A program made the translations under genes and the position numbers. A DNA stretch of 64,000 nucleotides from Hypoxylon rubiginosum (Eukaryota > Ascomycota > Sordariomycetes > Xylariales > Hypoxylaceae), in NCBI GenBank assembly GCA_902806565.1, contig CADCXA010000067.1:248001-312000 (forward strand), read 5' to 3'. Of the stretch, positions 33,239 through 44,741 are shown piece after piece. Each line of letters opens with the position of its first letter. Within the stretch, counting starts at the first letter, position 1. The notes beneath the pieces are model-generated. The model did no database searches. It worked only from the letters and a program-made list of their open reading frames with translations, and had not been told where the DNA came from.

Positions 33239-34643
33239 ATGAGCGGCACTGAAATTAAAGCCTCCGTCCTCCACGGAGCCAAGGACCTCCGAGTCGTAAG
33301 TTATAGTCTACTTCATTATTATGCCCCCCTCCAACCCAAAGACGAGAAGCCAGCAAGACTTATCAGCAGGAATAAAAGGAAGTCCGGCAGCTTGCCACCC
33401 CCGCAGCAGACGAGGTGCAGGTAGCGGTGCAAGCTACGGGCCTCTGCGGCTCCGACCTGCACTACTTCCGGCACTTCCGCAACGGCCCCATCGAGGTACG
33501 GGAGCCATTGACCCTCGGCCACGAGTCGGCCGGCGTCGTCGTGGCCGTTGGGTCTGCCTCCTCTACGCTCAAGGTAGGAGACCGTGTCGCGCTCGAGGTC
33601 GGCCTGCCTTGTGAGAGCTGCGAACTGTGCCGCGAGGGCCGCTATAACATCTGCCGCGGCATGAGCTTTCGCAGCTCCGCCAAGGCGTACCCGCATTCCC
33701 AAGGGACGCTGCAGGAGAGGATTAACCACCCGGCGAGATGGTGTCATAAGTATGCTACGATTCCTTGTGCCCCTTCTGCTGTCATGAGCCCCTATTCGCA
33801 TTTCCTCATCCCTTATGTAGACCCTTAGCATCTCACATTTATACTAGGCTCCCGGACACATTATCCCTTGATCACGGTGCCATCGTCGAACCCCTATCGG
33901 TAGCGATGCACGCGCGGAACCGCTCGGGCTTGAAATCAGGATCGACTGTTATAGTGCTAGGTGCCGGCGCAGTAGGATTGCTCTGCGCGGCCGCGAGCAA
34001 GGTAGCCGGAGCCAAGCATGTAGTCATCGCAGATATACTGGAAGACCGCGTCAAGTTCGCGGTCGAGAACGGATTCGCGGATGCCGCCCTCACAGTCCCT
34101 ATCCCGACCGTGCGGCCGGAGACTGTGGAGGACAAGCTCGCGTACGCGCAAAATGTAGCCGAGAGCTTGAAGAATCTCAAGGCGAAGAATGGTCAGGAGG
34201 TAATCGGTGAATCTGCGGTGACGTTTGAGTGTACGGGTGTTGAGTCGTGCATGCAGACGGCTATATATGTAATGCCCCCATGTTTCCCCTATTGGGGTTT
34301 CTTCCCCCTTTTCACCCTAGACTAACAAGGTAATACACAGGCAACGCAACCCGGCGGTAAGATCCTAATAATCGGCATGGGCATGCCGGTACAGACACTT
34401 CCCATCATGGCGGCGTCGCTCAAGGAGGTCGACCTCGTCGGCGTATTCCGATACGCCAACATGTACCGCGAGGCCATCGACCTACTCGCGAGCGGCAACC
34501 CGCTGCTGCCCGATGTGCGGAAGCTCGTCACACACCGCTTCCAGGGGTTAGGACACGTCCCCGAGGCGTTCGACACTGCGGCTAAGGTTAAGGATGATAA
34601 GGGTGATTTGGTTATTAAGGTCATGGTGGATATGGCTAACTAG
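33239..34643 (+). CDS. Zinc-dependent medium-chain polyol/alcohol dehydrogenase (sorbitol/xylitol dehydrogenase-like)
   Basis: Four exons: 33239-33295, 33379-33749, 33848-34268 and 34341-34643, giving 383 residues. Catalytic zinc ligands Cys42 (TGLCGSD) and His67-Glu68 (TLGHESAG) are present. The structural-zinc cysteines are in CESCELCREGRYNIC (C-x2-C-x2-C-x7-C). The Rossmann motif is VLGAGAVGLL. Exon 2's start (acceptor AAAAG at 33377-33378) is chosen because it gives the continuous N-terminal pattern LRV-EVRQLATP. Family enzymes oxidise polyols such as sorbitol, xylitol or L-arabitol with NAD+ in the cytosol. The exact polyol cannot be told. With the aldo-keto reductase at 35264 it could form the reductase-dehydrogenase pair of pentose or hexose catabolism (inference). 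Confidence 0.88.
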
Positions 34644-35263
34644 TCGGCGTTGATATCCCCATTGGATAAAGATCCAAGGCCTATGGTCAAATGTGCTATA
34701 ATAAACTGCGTTACGCGATCGCTGCAGACTCTGGTTATTTAAAGAGCATGGTAATATTCCAACGACGTCTTATGACCTGTGTGTATCTAATTATCGGTAT
34801 TACAAGGCCTCGAGGCAAGGACTTAGGGGCTGGTCGTGTCTAGAGGAGCATGCTTAAGACATCAGCTCTTCCGTTTGTCAAGGGTCTTGGATTTATTAGC
34901 TTGCGAATACGTAAATAAAGCTATGACATGAGTACATCTTCAGGCACTGGCCACAACCAGCCCAAATGACAATTTCGAGATTTTCGAATTTTCCTAGCAT
35001 GTTGACGGCAGCGTTAAATTGTAAGGCAAACACTATTAGCCAGTAAGTAGCAAGATCTGAGAAACGGCGGGCGGATGCAAGCGAATCTATTTATCTATAG
35101 CTCGCCACCGAAAAAATGCCGTACCTATAGCCATGCTAACTAAGTACCTATGTAGTGGCTACTTGTATCTACCCCCATTAGACGATTCGCCTATTCTAAT
35201 CCGTTATACGAGCACAGATAGGCCGCAGAGTCCCCCCAATCTCAGCCGAGGCGCGCAGTGCCA
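34644..35263. other. Convergent 3' intergenic region
   Basis: 620 bp between the stops of the polyol dehydrogenase and the aldo-keto reductase. AT-leaning and without a gene or clear repeat. Confidence 0.5.
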
Positions 35264-36588
35264 TCATACACCGTTCGGCAGACTCCTGCCCTCGTTCTTA
35301 TCCGGGAACCCGAAGTTGATGCCGAACGGCGGGTAAACGTACCGCTGGACGGCGCCCTCCTTGACGAGGCCGGCCGAGTAGTCGTCGAGGATCTTCATGT
35401 CGTCGGCGTCGAGGTCGGCGATCTCGAGGTTCGCCTTGATGCGCGACTCCGTCACGGACTTGGCCAGCACGGTGGAGCCTCGGGCGACTATGGTTGTTTT
35501 GTTTGCTACGGTTAGATAAAATTTCACCCTTTCACCTCCGTAACGACTTGTCGCCAAATCGGAAAAAGGCAAAGTAAAAAATAAAATAAAAAAGGGGGGG
35601 AGAAGGCTTACCATGATAGCTTAAAAGCACAGTCCCCGGGCTAACGCCCTTCCTCTCAGCCACCTTAGCCACGGCCTCGCTCTTCATCAGGGGACCCCCC
35701 GTGCTCCCCAGCGGGCTGTACGCCACGACGTGGATGCCCTTCTCGCGGCAGAAGTCGACGACCTCCTGCTGCGGCAGGGCCGGGTGGTTCTCGATCTGGT
35801 TGACGGCGGGCACGACGTCGGCCCCGGCCAGCAGCTGCTTCAGGTACGGCTCGCTGTAGTTGCACACGCCGATCCCCCGGGTCTTGCCGGCCGCCAGCAG
35901 ACCCTCCATCTGCTTCCACGTGGCGACGTGGTCGTGCTCCCACAGCATGTCGCGCGAGCCGTCGGGCAGCCTCGGGAACCGGTCGTCGCTGCCGTCGGGG
36001 TTCATGCCGACGGGCCAGTGCACGAGGTACAGGTCGACGTAGTCGAGGCCCAGGGCCTTGAGGGACTTGTCCAGCCCTAGCTCCGCCCGCGTGCTGTACG
36101 TGTTCCACAGCTTCGTCATGACGAAGATGTCCTCCCGCTTGACGTAGCCCGCGTCGAAGGCGGCCTTGAGCCCCTGCCCGACCTCGTCCTCGTTCGCGTA
36201 GCAGTACGCCGCGTCGATCAGCTTGTAGCCGATCTTGAGCGCGTACGTGACCGCCGCGGCCACTTCACCCGGTGCTGCTTGCCATGTGCCTATTGTATGG
36301 TAAGGTCCGTGTTAGTTAGGTAGAGAAGGAGGGATATATTGATTGATTGTTATTCTAGTGTGGTGTTCGGGCTATGTGATATTGAGTGCAAGCGTGTAAC
36401 GCGACATGTAAACCGCGCCATCTGCAATGAGTATATTTCTGCCCGTCTTTACTTGCGACTCGAGCGAGTGTGAAATAAGGGGAAAGGGGGAGGAAATGAC
36501 GTGTAGTGGGGGAAAGATAGGGTAGCTTACCAAACCCGATGGCGGGGATCTCCTGGCCGGTGTTGAGTTTGAACGTCGAGGGCGCCAT
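35264..36588 (-). CDS. Aldo-keto reductase (GCY1/glycerol dehydrogenase-like)
   Basis: Three exons: 36531-36588, 35612-36289 and 35264-35505, giving 325 residues. The AKR catalytic tetrad is visible: Asp and Tyr in KLIDAAYCYANEDEVG, Lys in VMTKLWNTY and His in LYLVHWPVG. The cofactor site is GSTVLAKSVTESRI in exon 3. The (alpha/beta)8 length is normal. Introns fall after GFG and after LLSYH, where AKR genes are conserved. The family reduces aldehydes and aldoses with NADPH, for example glyceraldehyde, xylose or galacturonate derivatives. The D-xylose-reductase-specific features cannot be confirmed by eye. It is convergent with the polyol dehydrogenase. Confidence 0.9.
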
Positions 36589-37976
36589 CGTGAAGTCTTA
36601 TGTGTACTTATTATTCCCCAAGAATGATAGCTTGTGCTATTAGATTCACTCAACCTTTTTGAGTAAACTATTTCTTTTATAGGGAGAAAGATGTTTAAAT
36701 GGCACCTCTCGTCAGTCAACAAGGTGATTTTCGGCGGCGACGTAACGGTATTTATTATGGCGCATCCGGCAAAATAGATAGCGAGGTTAAGCAGGCTAAC
36801 GACTATACTGTCCTACAGGGTAATGCACCGAGGTAGCATACATCTGGGTAGCCAGGCATAGGAAGCAGACTAGGTACGGATAACCTCCCCACCTATGTCC
36901 CCTAACTTAGCATGAACTGGCCCCCCGTCACGATGCTTTAGCTACTGGGGTGGTCCGCGGGGTGGAACTAGAGACGGGTTTCTCATACCTACCTCTCGTC
37001 ATATTTTCCGAGTGCGGTATACTTACTATGTGCCATGTGAAGCGATACTCATCCTCCCGCCTTATGATAAAAGAGATAAGGGAGGGGTCAGGGGTAGATG
37101 GGATAATAGCCGGATAAAGACCACATCTTGAGTCCGGATGGTTGACATAGGCTCGGAGAGGATTGGAGCGGTGATGTATAGAGGTAAATATCAAATATCA
37201 AATGCTCACACCTTATCTTCTAGGAGGTATGCTACAGTTCCTACCCCACCACAAGTAGCAAAGTCGGGGCATCGGTCTCTGAAGAATATCACTGGCCGAG
37301 AGATTCAAGAGTTGTCGTTCTGGAAGGATGCGATTTAACTCAGTCATATAGTCCTGGGTAAAGTAGAGGGAGACGGTAGTGAAAATAGAAACTGCTGTAT
37401 GAATGTGTACTACTTTAAGGCATGTCAATATTTTATAGCAGCAAGTGTCTCGTGTTTCCTAGTTTCTGTAGCAAACCGGTTGTCCAATTTACCGTAGGCC
37501 AGATCTCGGTTGGATCTAATGCCGAGTGGTGGTCGCGTATCCATCTGATGCACTTTACCAAAATAAGATTCTCCTTTTTTCGTCGCGATACGTATGTATT
37601 TCCTTACCAACAATCCCGAGAAAACATTAACTACCCTCATTGGATCGAATCCAATCATAGTCACATCATGAGAGAATGAGACCGCCTCTACTTCTATGCA
37701 TTTCAAGCGGACCTCCACGACAAAATCTTGAGCTTCAGATTTAGATCGACACTAGACAGGTCGTCGCCATGCGTGTCATTACAAGTGTCATTACAAGTCT
37801 AATATGTAACTCAACAAATCTTCCCGTATCCAGGGTCGCCTGAGGTAATAATAATGTACAAAGTGAATAAACAACAATAGTGGTACTGGTAGTAGTACGC
37901 AGTAGTCAGCACTACTACACCAGCGCTGCTAGTGATACTAATACGTCTCCGTGTGCCCCCGTCTCCTTTATCTCTC
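36589..37976. other. Intergenic region
   Basis: 1.4 kb containing the AKR promoter and the 3' flank of the Sed5 gene. Near 37775-37797 a GTGTCATTACAA unit occurs twice in tandem. No supportable gene; frames of 60-97 residues look random. Confidence 0.5.
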
Positions 37977-39123
37977 CTAACCTGCAATAAGGACCCATAG
38001 CCTGTTCAGATGGTCAGTCCAGTCCAACAGTGAAGTTTTATCGGTCATGCAAAAAAGGAAAGGGGGTGGGGGTAGGGGATCAAGAAAAGAAAAGAAAAAG
38101 AAACTCACAGGAAAAATATCATGAGCACGCCAAACATCTTGGCTATCAACCACCGGTTGCTCGACACGCGGGACCAGTACTTGAGCAGCTCGCGCTGGGC
38201 CCCTTGCACGTTGTCCACCACGTCCTCCGTGTTGGCGTCGATGCGCTGTATCATCTCGCTCTGCTCGCTCACCATCTGCGCGAGCTGCCCGAATATGGAC
38301 CCCAGCTCGCTGATGGTCTTCTCGATGGCCTCGATGGCCTCGCCCCGCTGCTGTATGTACGCGTTCTGCGGCCCCGCCGTCGCCTCCTCCATCATGAGCA
38401 TCTGCTGATCGTTTACCGGGTTCAGGGAAAGTAGGTCGGCGCCGGGGGACGGGGTGCCACGGTTGGGCGTGCCGTAGAGGGGGCTCGCGGATTGCTGCTG
38501 GAGGGAGGGCGGCTGCGCGTGCTGGGAGACGGAGGAGATGAAGTTTTCGGTGCGCGAGCGCGAGGCCTGGATATTCTTGGTGCGTACCTCGAGTACGTCC
38601 TTGAAGTTGGCACCGACGTCGCTGAGCTTGCCCTGCAGCATCAGCACGATATTCTTGTTGTGCTCCCCTTCCTGGTCTGCCTTAGGGTGTTGTTGTCGCG
38701 TCAGTGCTTGTAGTCCGCCGATTTGCTGATTTAGGGAGGACAAGTCCTGTTTTATTCTAGAGTCACGTTAGATATAGGCTTGGATAAAATGATTAGGCGC
38801 GAGAAAAAAGCGCTTCCTTACATAAAAGTGAGCTCGTTGATCTCGATGGGCCGGTCATCGAACAGCGTCTTCCGCCTCGCCAACTGGGCCAACTTCTCCA
38901 GCTTCCCCATGGTAGCGCCGATGCCCCGGCCAATCTCGGCGGCGCGCCTCGCAAACTCGGAGCGCCGATGTGGTTGTATCTCGCCATTTGCGGCGGCCTT
39001 TTGCGAATCTGTGAGGAGCGACCTCCTCTGGGCGCCAACTTTGGATGAGGCTTGTCGCCTCTGGACTTGTGTGAGGACGGAGCGGAACTCGGCCGTGCGA
39101 TCTTGTATCGAAGTGACGGCCAT
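37977..39123 (-). CDS. SED5: Sed5/syntaxin-5 family t-SNARE
   Basis: Three exons: 38822-39123, 38109-38756 and a 25 bp terminal micro-exon 37977-38001, giving 324 residues. The N-terminus (TSIQDRTAEFRSVL) is the Sed5 peptide that binds Sly1. An Habc-like region contains ELTFIIKQDLSSLNQQI across intron 1. The SNARE motif is QMVSEQSEMIQRIDANTEDV, with the zero-layer Gln before MIQRID. A C-terminal membrane anchor follows (WLIAKMFGVLMIFFLLWVLIAG). Without the micro-exon the anchor would end abruptly at IFFL. Function (established): Golgi Q-SNARE for ER-Golgi and intra-Golgi vesicle fusion. Housekeeping gene with no link to its neighbours. Confidence 0.94.
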
Positions 39124-40268
39124 CCTGACTCGGTTGCCGGGATGGCTACGGCGAAGCGTTTATTTGGGTTCTCTCCCTTTTCGTTTCACTGACCGGGCCA
39201 AGAGGGTTACGCGAGCAAGCGGCGGGACGAAGAGGCAGAATTATAGTCGAGGATGGTTTGGAATCGAGGAAGTCGGTCTCGGTCTAGACTGGTTTGATAG
39301 GTAAGTTGAGGAATGTGTAGGGAAATCCGGATAAAGGAGCGCCTGGCGGATTCGACGTGTTCTAGACGACGATTGATGTATTCCTTATCTGGCCGGATGT
39401 ATAGCAGGTATCAGTAGATTTTGCGGTGCAATCGGTATGCTGCAGGCTGTACGTGGGAAGATTGCGCAATCGTGTTTCGCAGGTTTGGTTGTATCTGATC
39501 GATGGGTCGAGTGTTGGTTGCGAGTACGAGCTACAAGTTTCAGCCTTGGAACTATTTCCTGAGGCCAGCCTGTCTCCCTTGACTGTGTGTGTACGTACTT
39601 AGGTGGTAGGGTGGCAGGGTGGTAGGTTAGGTGAGAATAGATTGCAAGGATTGGTGCAGAAACACGAAATTGGCAAATCCTCTGCCAAGATTCTCGTCAC
39701 AACCTTATCAGGCCCATGCACGTGGCTGTGACTGTGGCCGTGCTTAAAGAGACTTACATAATATGGTACAATAGTATCCATCTGTATTACATAATCTGGT
39801 TCCCCTGAGATGTGAATACTCTGATACTATACGTATGTACGAATTACCTAGGATTCTACGTCCCTAGGTAGAATGCTAGAAGACACCGTATTAAAACCAT
39901 TATTATATTCTGCTACTTAAGATATTCAGGACAGATCTTTCTACATTTTGATAAGCTCCGTCTCCAAGACCATAAAAGGGCTTCCGCCGGGGGTATGTTG
40001 TGAACCAAAAATATTTTTGAGAACAAAGATCGCAGTATAATATACCTGCTCCCGCTGCCGCTGGACGTGAACATGGGGAAAACCTTAAAGCTCGAACGGC
40101 AGAGGAAAACCTGACTAAATGGCCAATCAAAAAGTCCAAGTTTACCTAGGTAGTCTCCAACGCTCGACGAGTTCCAACATCCTTCAATACTGTACGTTTT
40201 AAAAATAAATAGAAAATAAAAAGGGGAGGAGGTGAAAAAGGGTGTTCATCAATATCGCTCGGCGCACT
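39124..40268. other. Intergenic: SED5 promoter and 3' region of the large disordered protein gene
   Basis: 1.1 kb with no gene. It includes GGTGGTAGGGTGGCAGGGTGGTAGG near 39602-39627 and CACGTGGCTGTGACTGTGGCCGTG at 39719-39742. Confidence 0.5.
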
Positions 40269-43200
40269 TCATTCCCAATCTCCAAATTCCCCGGCGGCGT
40301 AGGGATTCCACTCCTGTCCGGGATACGACGTAGCGCTCATCGCGGGGACGCCGTCGTCGTCGTTGACCGCCGCCAGCTCGACCGGCTGGTCCACCAGGAT
40401 CTTCTCCTCCGGCTCCATGTTCATCGGGATCTGCCTCTGCTGCAGCGGCGGCGTCGTAGATTCCTCCGACCCGGAGTCCTGAACCCCGGCAGCGTCTATC
40501 GCCGCAGCACCCGCGAACGCGGCGGCGGCGGCGGTAACAACTCCTCCTCCGACTATAGCTGTCCCGTTGACGACGGGCCGGCCCCTCTCCGAACCTGCGT
40601 ACTTGGTGTTCTCGTGCGCCGGGTCCTGCGCCTGCGAGCTGTTCATCCGCGGCGTCGCGTCGTATATGTCCTCCTCCGCGTCCGCCCTGACGTCGTTCGC
40701 GCGGTCCACGTTGATGTTCAGGCTATTATTCGAAACCTGGTGGTACGGAGAGGACCGCGGCCCCGGCGGCTCCGGGCTCACGCTCGCGGCTCGGTTGGCG
40801 ACGATATCGGGGCTGAGCGACGCGTTCTTGGGCGGCTCGTTGGCGGCCGACATCTTGCTCACGAGGCGGCCGGCGGCGGCGGACCCGGGTCGCTCCTCCG
40901 GTCCCTGGACTATTGGCGGGCTGATGTTTGGTACGCCGGGTAGCTGCCTCGACGGGGGGCTCGTCGGGGAGAAAGGGCGTGCGGCGTTGGGAGATTCAGA
41001 TGGTATTACCTGGGGCGGTAGAGGATTGTTGCTCATAGCCGTGGCGATGTGCTGGGGTTGCGATCGTGGAACTTCACCGCTATCGCTCGGAGGTGATATG
41101 TTCGGGTCCGAAGGCTTGGCCCGGATAATGCCACGTTGGGCAAGAGGATTTTGCTTTCCTTGCGACGGCGGATTTCGGGCACTATCCGGGGCGCTGCCCC
41201 AGTTGGAACTGGACGGAGTTTGGGTATCCAAATCTTGGGCATGTTGGAGGTTGATCTGTGTTCCGACTGCAGCTTGTTGAGATAGCTGGCCGTGTGAAGC
41301 TTGCGAGGGCACATTTTGCGTTGGTTGTCGATCGGTTCGGGGCTCCTCATGCGACTGTCGCAGAGGCGGTGTCGGTGTCATGTCCAAGAAGGTCCCTTGT
41401 TCGGAAGGTGTCGGGGTAGTAGATTCGGAATCGGTATGTCTCTGAATAGACTGCGGCAGACCTTGTTGATTAGGCGATATTTGAATCGGCGGTCGACCGT
41501 ACGGGCCAGTTGTTTGTTGAACGTGCGCCGTACGAAGATCCCACTGCTGCTGCGGGACACCTTGCGGTGCGAGAGGTTGAAACTGTTGGGGTGCAGGTGG
41601 TGGACTGGGCCGCCCAACGTTGTATGGCGAAGGAGCCAACGTACCCGCGTTGCCGTACCCGTGAACGGCCTCGTAGCCTCGGGGAATGGGGACATGGTCA
41701 TATTGAGGCTCGAGGCGTGTCGACGACCGACGTTGCTGACCCGATGCGGGAGGCGGCAGACCTAATATCTGCTGTGGTTTATGGCTAACGCCTGGTTGCA
41801 TATGTAACGGTGGCTGGCCAGGCCTAACCCCATACATCATGGATGGAGGCAAAGGGCCGCGGTCGGACGGCCCTGGAGGTGGTAGCATCTGACCGCCTCG
41901 GCCTTGACCAGGTTGCATCGAACCCTGCGGAAGGTTGCTCATAGGGCCTAGGGGACCTGCTGGAGACGGGCCGCTAATCGGCGGTCGTGCCATGCCCGGC
42001 TGGGGGCCGCCGGGCTGCGGGGGGCGCATCGCGTGCGGAGGAATTTGGTGACCGGGCGGAGGTCTTTGCTGTTCATGTGCTTGGCTGTGCTCGGACTGCT
42101 TATTGCCACGCTTAAAGGCATTTAGAAATTTCGATGCGGCACTCTCCTTTGGCGCTTGGGCTGGACCAGTCTTCTTGCCCAGGGGTCTTGGTGGTTGTTG
42201 ACCTTGCAAGTTCTGGTTAGGTGGCCCTGGTCGTTGCTGGTTAGAAAATGTACTAATGGGGTTCCAAGTCTGGGGGTGCCGTGAATCGGGCAGCGGGCTC
42301 GGCCCCGAGGATGAGGAGAGGTGGCCAGTCGGGCCAGGGCCCGGTTGGGGCACGCCAGGCTGTACTTGAGGAGCTCCGGGCGGCTGGCCTAGTACTTGCC
42401 GGTTGCCCGGGGATGGCAGTCCTCGCGGGGATAACTGCGCACCCCCCACCGCTGGTGCAGAAGTCACTTGGCCGGGCTGCGATGGCATAGGGGAACGACC
42501 TGGGGATGGGAGAGATGTCTGCCGCACGTGACCTAACTTACCAAGCGTAGGGCTTTGTTGACCAGATGGGAGCTGACCGGATAATCTCCTTTCATCCTCG
42601 GCACTTGCAGACAGAGGCTCTGAATCACCAAATTTCGTCGTTGTCGCCGGCGATCCGTCCTGTCTCGAAAATCCAGAGCCCACGGGCTTCCTGTTAGGGG
42701 TGGTCCGGGTTGCGACCGACGAACCAGCAACATCGAACCGCTCCTGAGAGGGACGATGTGAAAGCTGATGTGAAAGGTGAGGTGGGTTTACCGGCAGTGC
42801 CCCAGAAACTGAATAATTTCCGTCTCCTCCAAACTGTCTGTGAGGGTTTCTGGCATCGACGTCTTCTCCCGTGGATGGTCGCATATTTGTCTGGGGCCCT
42901 GCTTGATTCTGGGATGACACGGTGATTTCCGACGGCCGCCGTATCATGACAGCTTGCGCCGTCCCAAGAAACTGAGGAGAAGTAGGCGATTGGATATTCT
43001 CTTGGGGACTTAGCTGGCCCTGCAACGTGGGTCGCCGCACGCCTTGTCCCGGTTGGCCACCATTAAAAGATTGACCTGGTGGATATATCGGATGCGGACC
43101 GTATGGTTGTCCTTGGGGTACCATCTGCCCAGGCCGAAACTGTTGACCCGGATGCATAGGCTGTTGCGGTGGTCGCTGAGCTGCTGGTGGTGTTGACTGG

Positions 43201-44050
43201 TTTGGCTGCTGTCTTGGGTCCAGCGGTTTGGATCCCTGCTTGTTAAAAAGTCCACCTAGGAACCCGCCGCCTGGTTTCTTATGTCCATCGTCAGCATGAG
43301 CGTGCTGGTATTCCGCAGGTCCGGACTCATTAGTACTACTCCGTCCCATTCCAACAGGAGGCTGGCTTAACGGGCTGGGTTGGTTAAGAGGTCCTTGGCC
43401 CGGAAGTCCCGTATGCGCCCGTACCGGGCCCTGCATCGAAGGCCGCGAACTGTACGAAGTGCTCGGCTTAGTAGGCTGGTCGTCCTTTGCCCCATCCTTT
43501 GCATTCCCAACACCCTTGATCATTCCCCTGAGCTCCGACAATCGTTTCTTCATACTAGCAGGTTTGTTGTCGTCGTGATCCCACGTTGATGTCCTAGGGA
43601 TAGACAGGTTCTGATCCGGATGTTGTGGTCCTGGTTCGGCACCCGTATTCCGACGGTTATTTAGGCCAAAGAATCCAGAACCTCGCCTAGGCTGTTCCTC
43701 GCCATGAACTCCCGAGTCTGAGACTTCATCAACACGAACTAATTGCAAACTACATTAGACACCGCAATTGGCTGTGGCTTAGGTATACTCACCATCCATC
43801 TCCTTGGTAAGTCCAACATCGCGGCTCCCCTGCTCACCTTGGCTTCCAACTTCATTCGTTTGACTGCGAAAAATAGGATGACCAGTCTGTGGCGAGGAGA
43901 AACCTTGAGGCTGTTCGGGCGCATTAGGAGCGAAGAGGCCACGGAAACGCTCTGCTGAAACCGGAGGAATATCGTTATTCCTTACTCGGGTCCTTGGGAT
44001 TCTTGGGGGGGTCGGGTCCTCGGTTTCCTTGTCATAGGGATCATAACCCG

Positions 44051-44084
<34 letters not shown>

Positions 44085-44741
44085 TTGTTGCTGCTGTGAC
44101 GGGCTGCTTGCTCCTGGTCGGTTTTTGAGAGGCTCGGATAGATACGACTCTTCCAGCTTCCATTGGCCGCTAGGCGGAAATCTTTGAATGGGATTGCTAT
44201 TTATCTGCGAGGCGAAGGGTTGACCGTTGTTGTGCATGGGCGAGGCGTTAGGTTGTCTATGAATCTGGCCGAGGTGCTGAGGACCTGCGGGCCCGCCCCG
44301 TCCCATATACATTTGCTGTTGTATCCCATTGAGCTGAGCGGCACCTCTGCCTGGTGTGTACCCATTTGGAATATGAGCTGAACCATTGGCGAACGCGGGG
44401 TGCTGTTGAGGTGGCGGCTGCATGAAATTCTGAGGCGGATTCAGATGAGCTGGAGCCTGTCCACCTGGCTGTTGGCCAGGCGCTTGCCCGTTGCCATTCC
44501 GATAGACTACGTCTTCTTTCATGGGAGGCATCGGAGGTATGTCACTATCCGAGGACCCAACTGGCGACGGAGCGCTGTCTTCTTCGTCGCCTCCGAGCTT
44601 CTTTCTAGTCACCAGGTCAAACGTCGAGGTGCGGCGAATGGGCGGCAGTGGCGTGAAGCCGGAAGCGGGTTTGTTTTCTTGCGTAGAACCACCGAAAGCT
44701 GGCGAAATTGCCCTATCAGTCGCCATATGAACTGTCATCAT
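40269..44741 (-). CDS. Very large Pro/Gln/Ser-rich disordered protein (unknown function)
   Basis: Two exons: 43793-44741 and 40269-43738 (54 bp intron), giving 1472 residues from the ATG at 44741. The frame is open for 29 more codons upstream without an ATG, so an earlier exon is possible. Composition is mostly Pro, Gln, Gly and Ser, with a polyglutamine run, many PGQ/PPG repeats, and short conserved-looking islands: STFDLVTRKKLGG, PVSAERFRGLFAPN, SMKKRLSELRGMIKGVGN, ASKFLNAFKRGNK and the acidic/aromatic end YPGQEWNPYAAGEFGDWE. No enzyme domain or membrane segment. Such proteins often act as scaffolds or in condensates, but I do not recognise the family. It lies in tandem with another giant disordered protein gene (47381-50661). 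Confidence 0.85.
44054..44097 (-). repeat. Trinucleotide repeat encoding polyglutamine
   Basis: Mostly CAG with some CAA codons, about 14 Gln in a row, within exon 1 of the large disordered protein (around residues 215-229). Mixed CAG/CAA codons suggest a moderately stable tract. Likely length-polymorphic between strains. Confidence 0.9.

Noticed and set aside
40242..41280. Open frames of 233-237 residues on the plus strand over the large disordered gene
   Set aside because: They are antisense to a Pro/Gly/Ser-rich coding exon and have no independent features.
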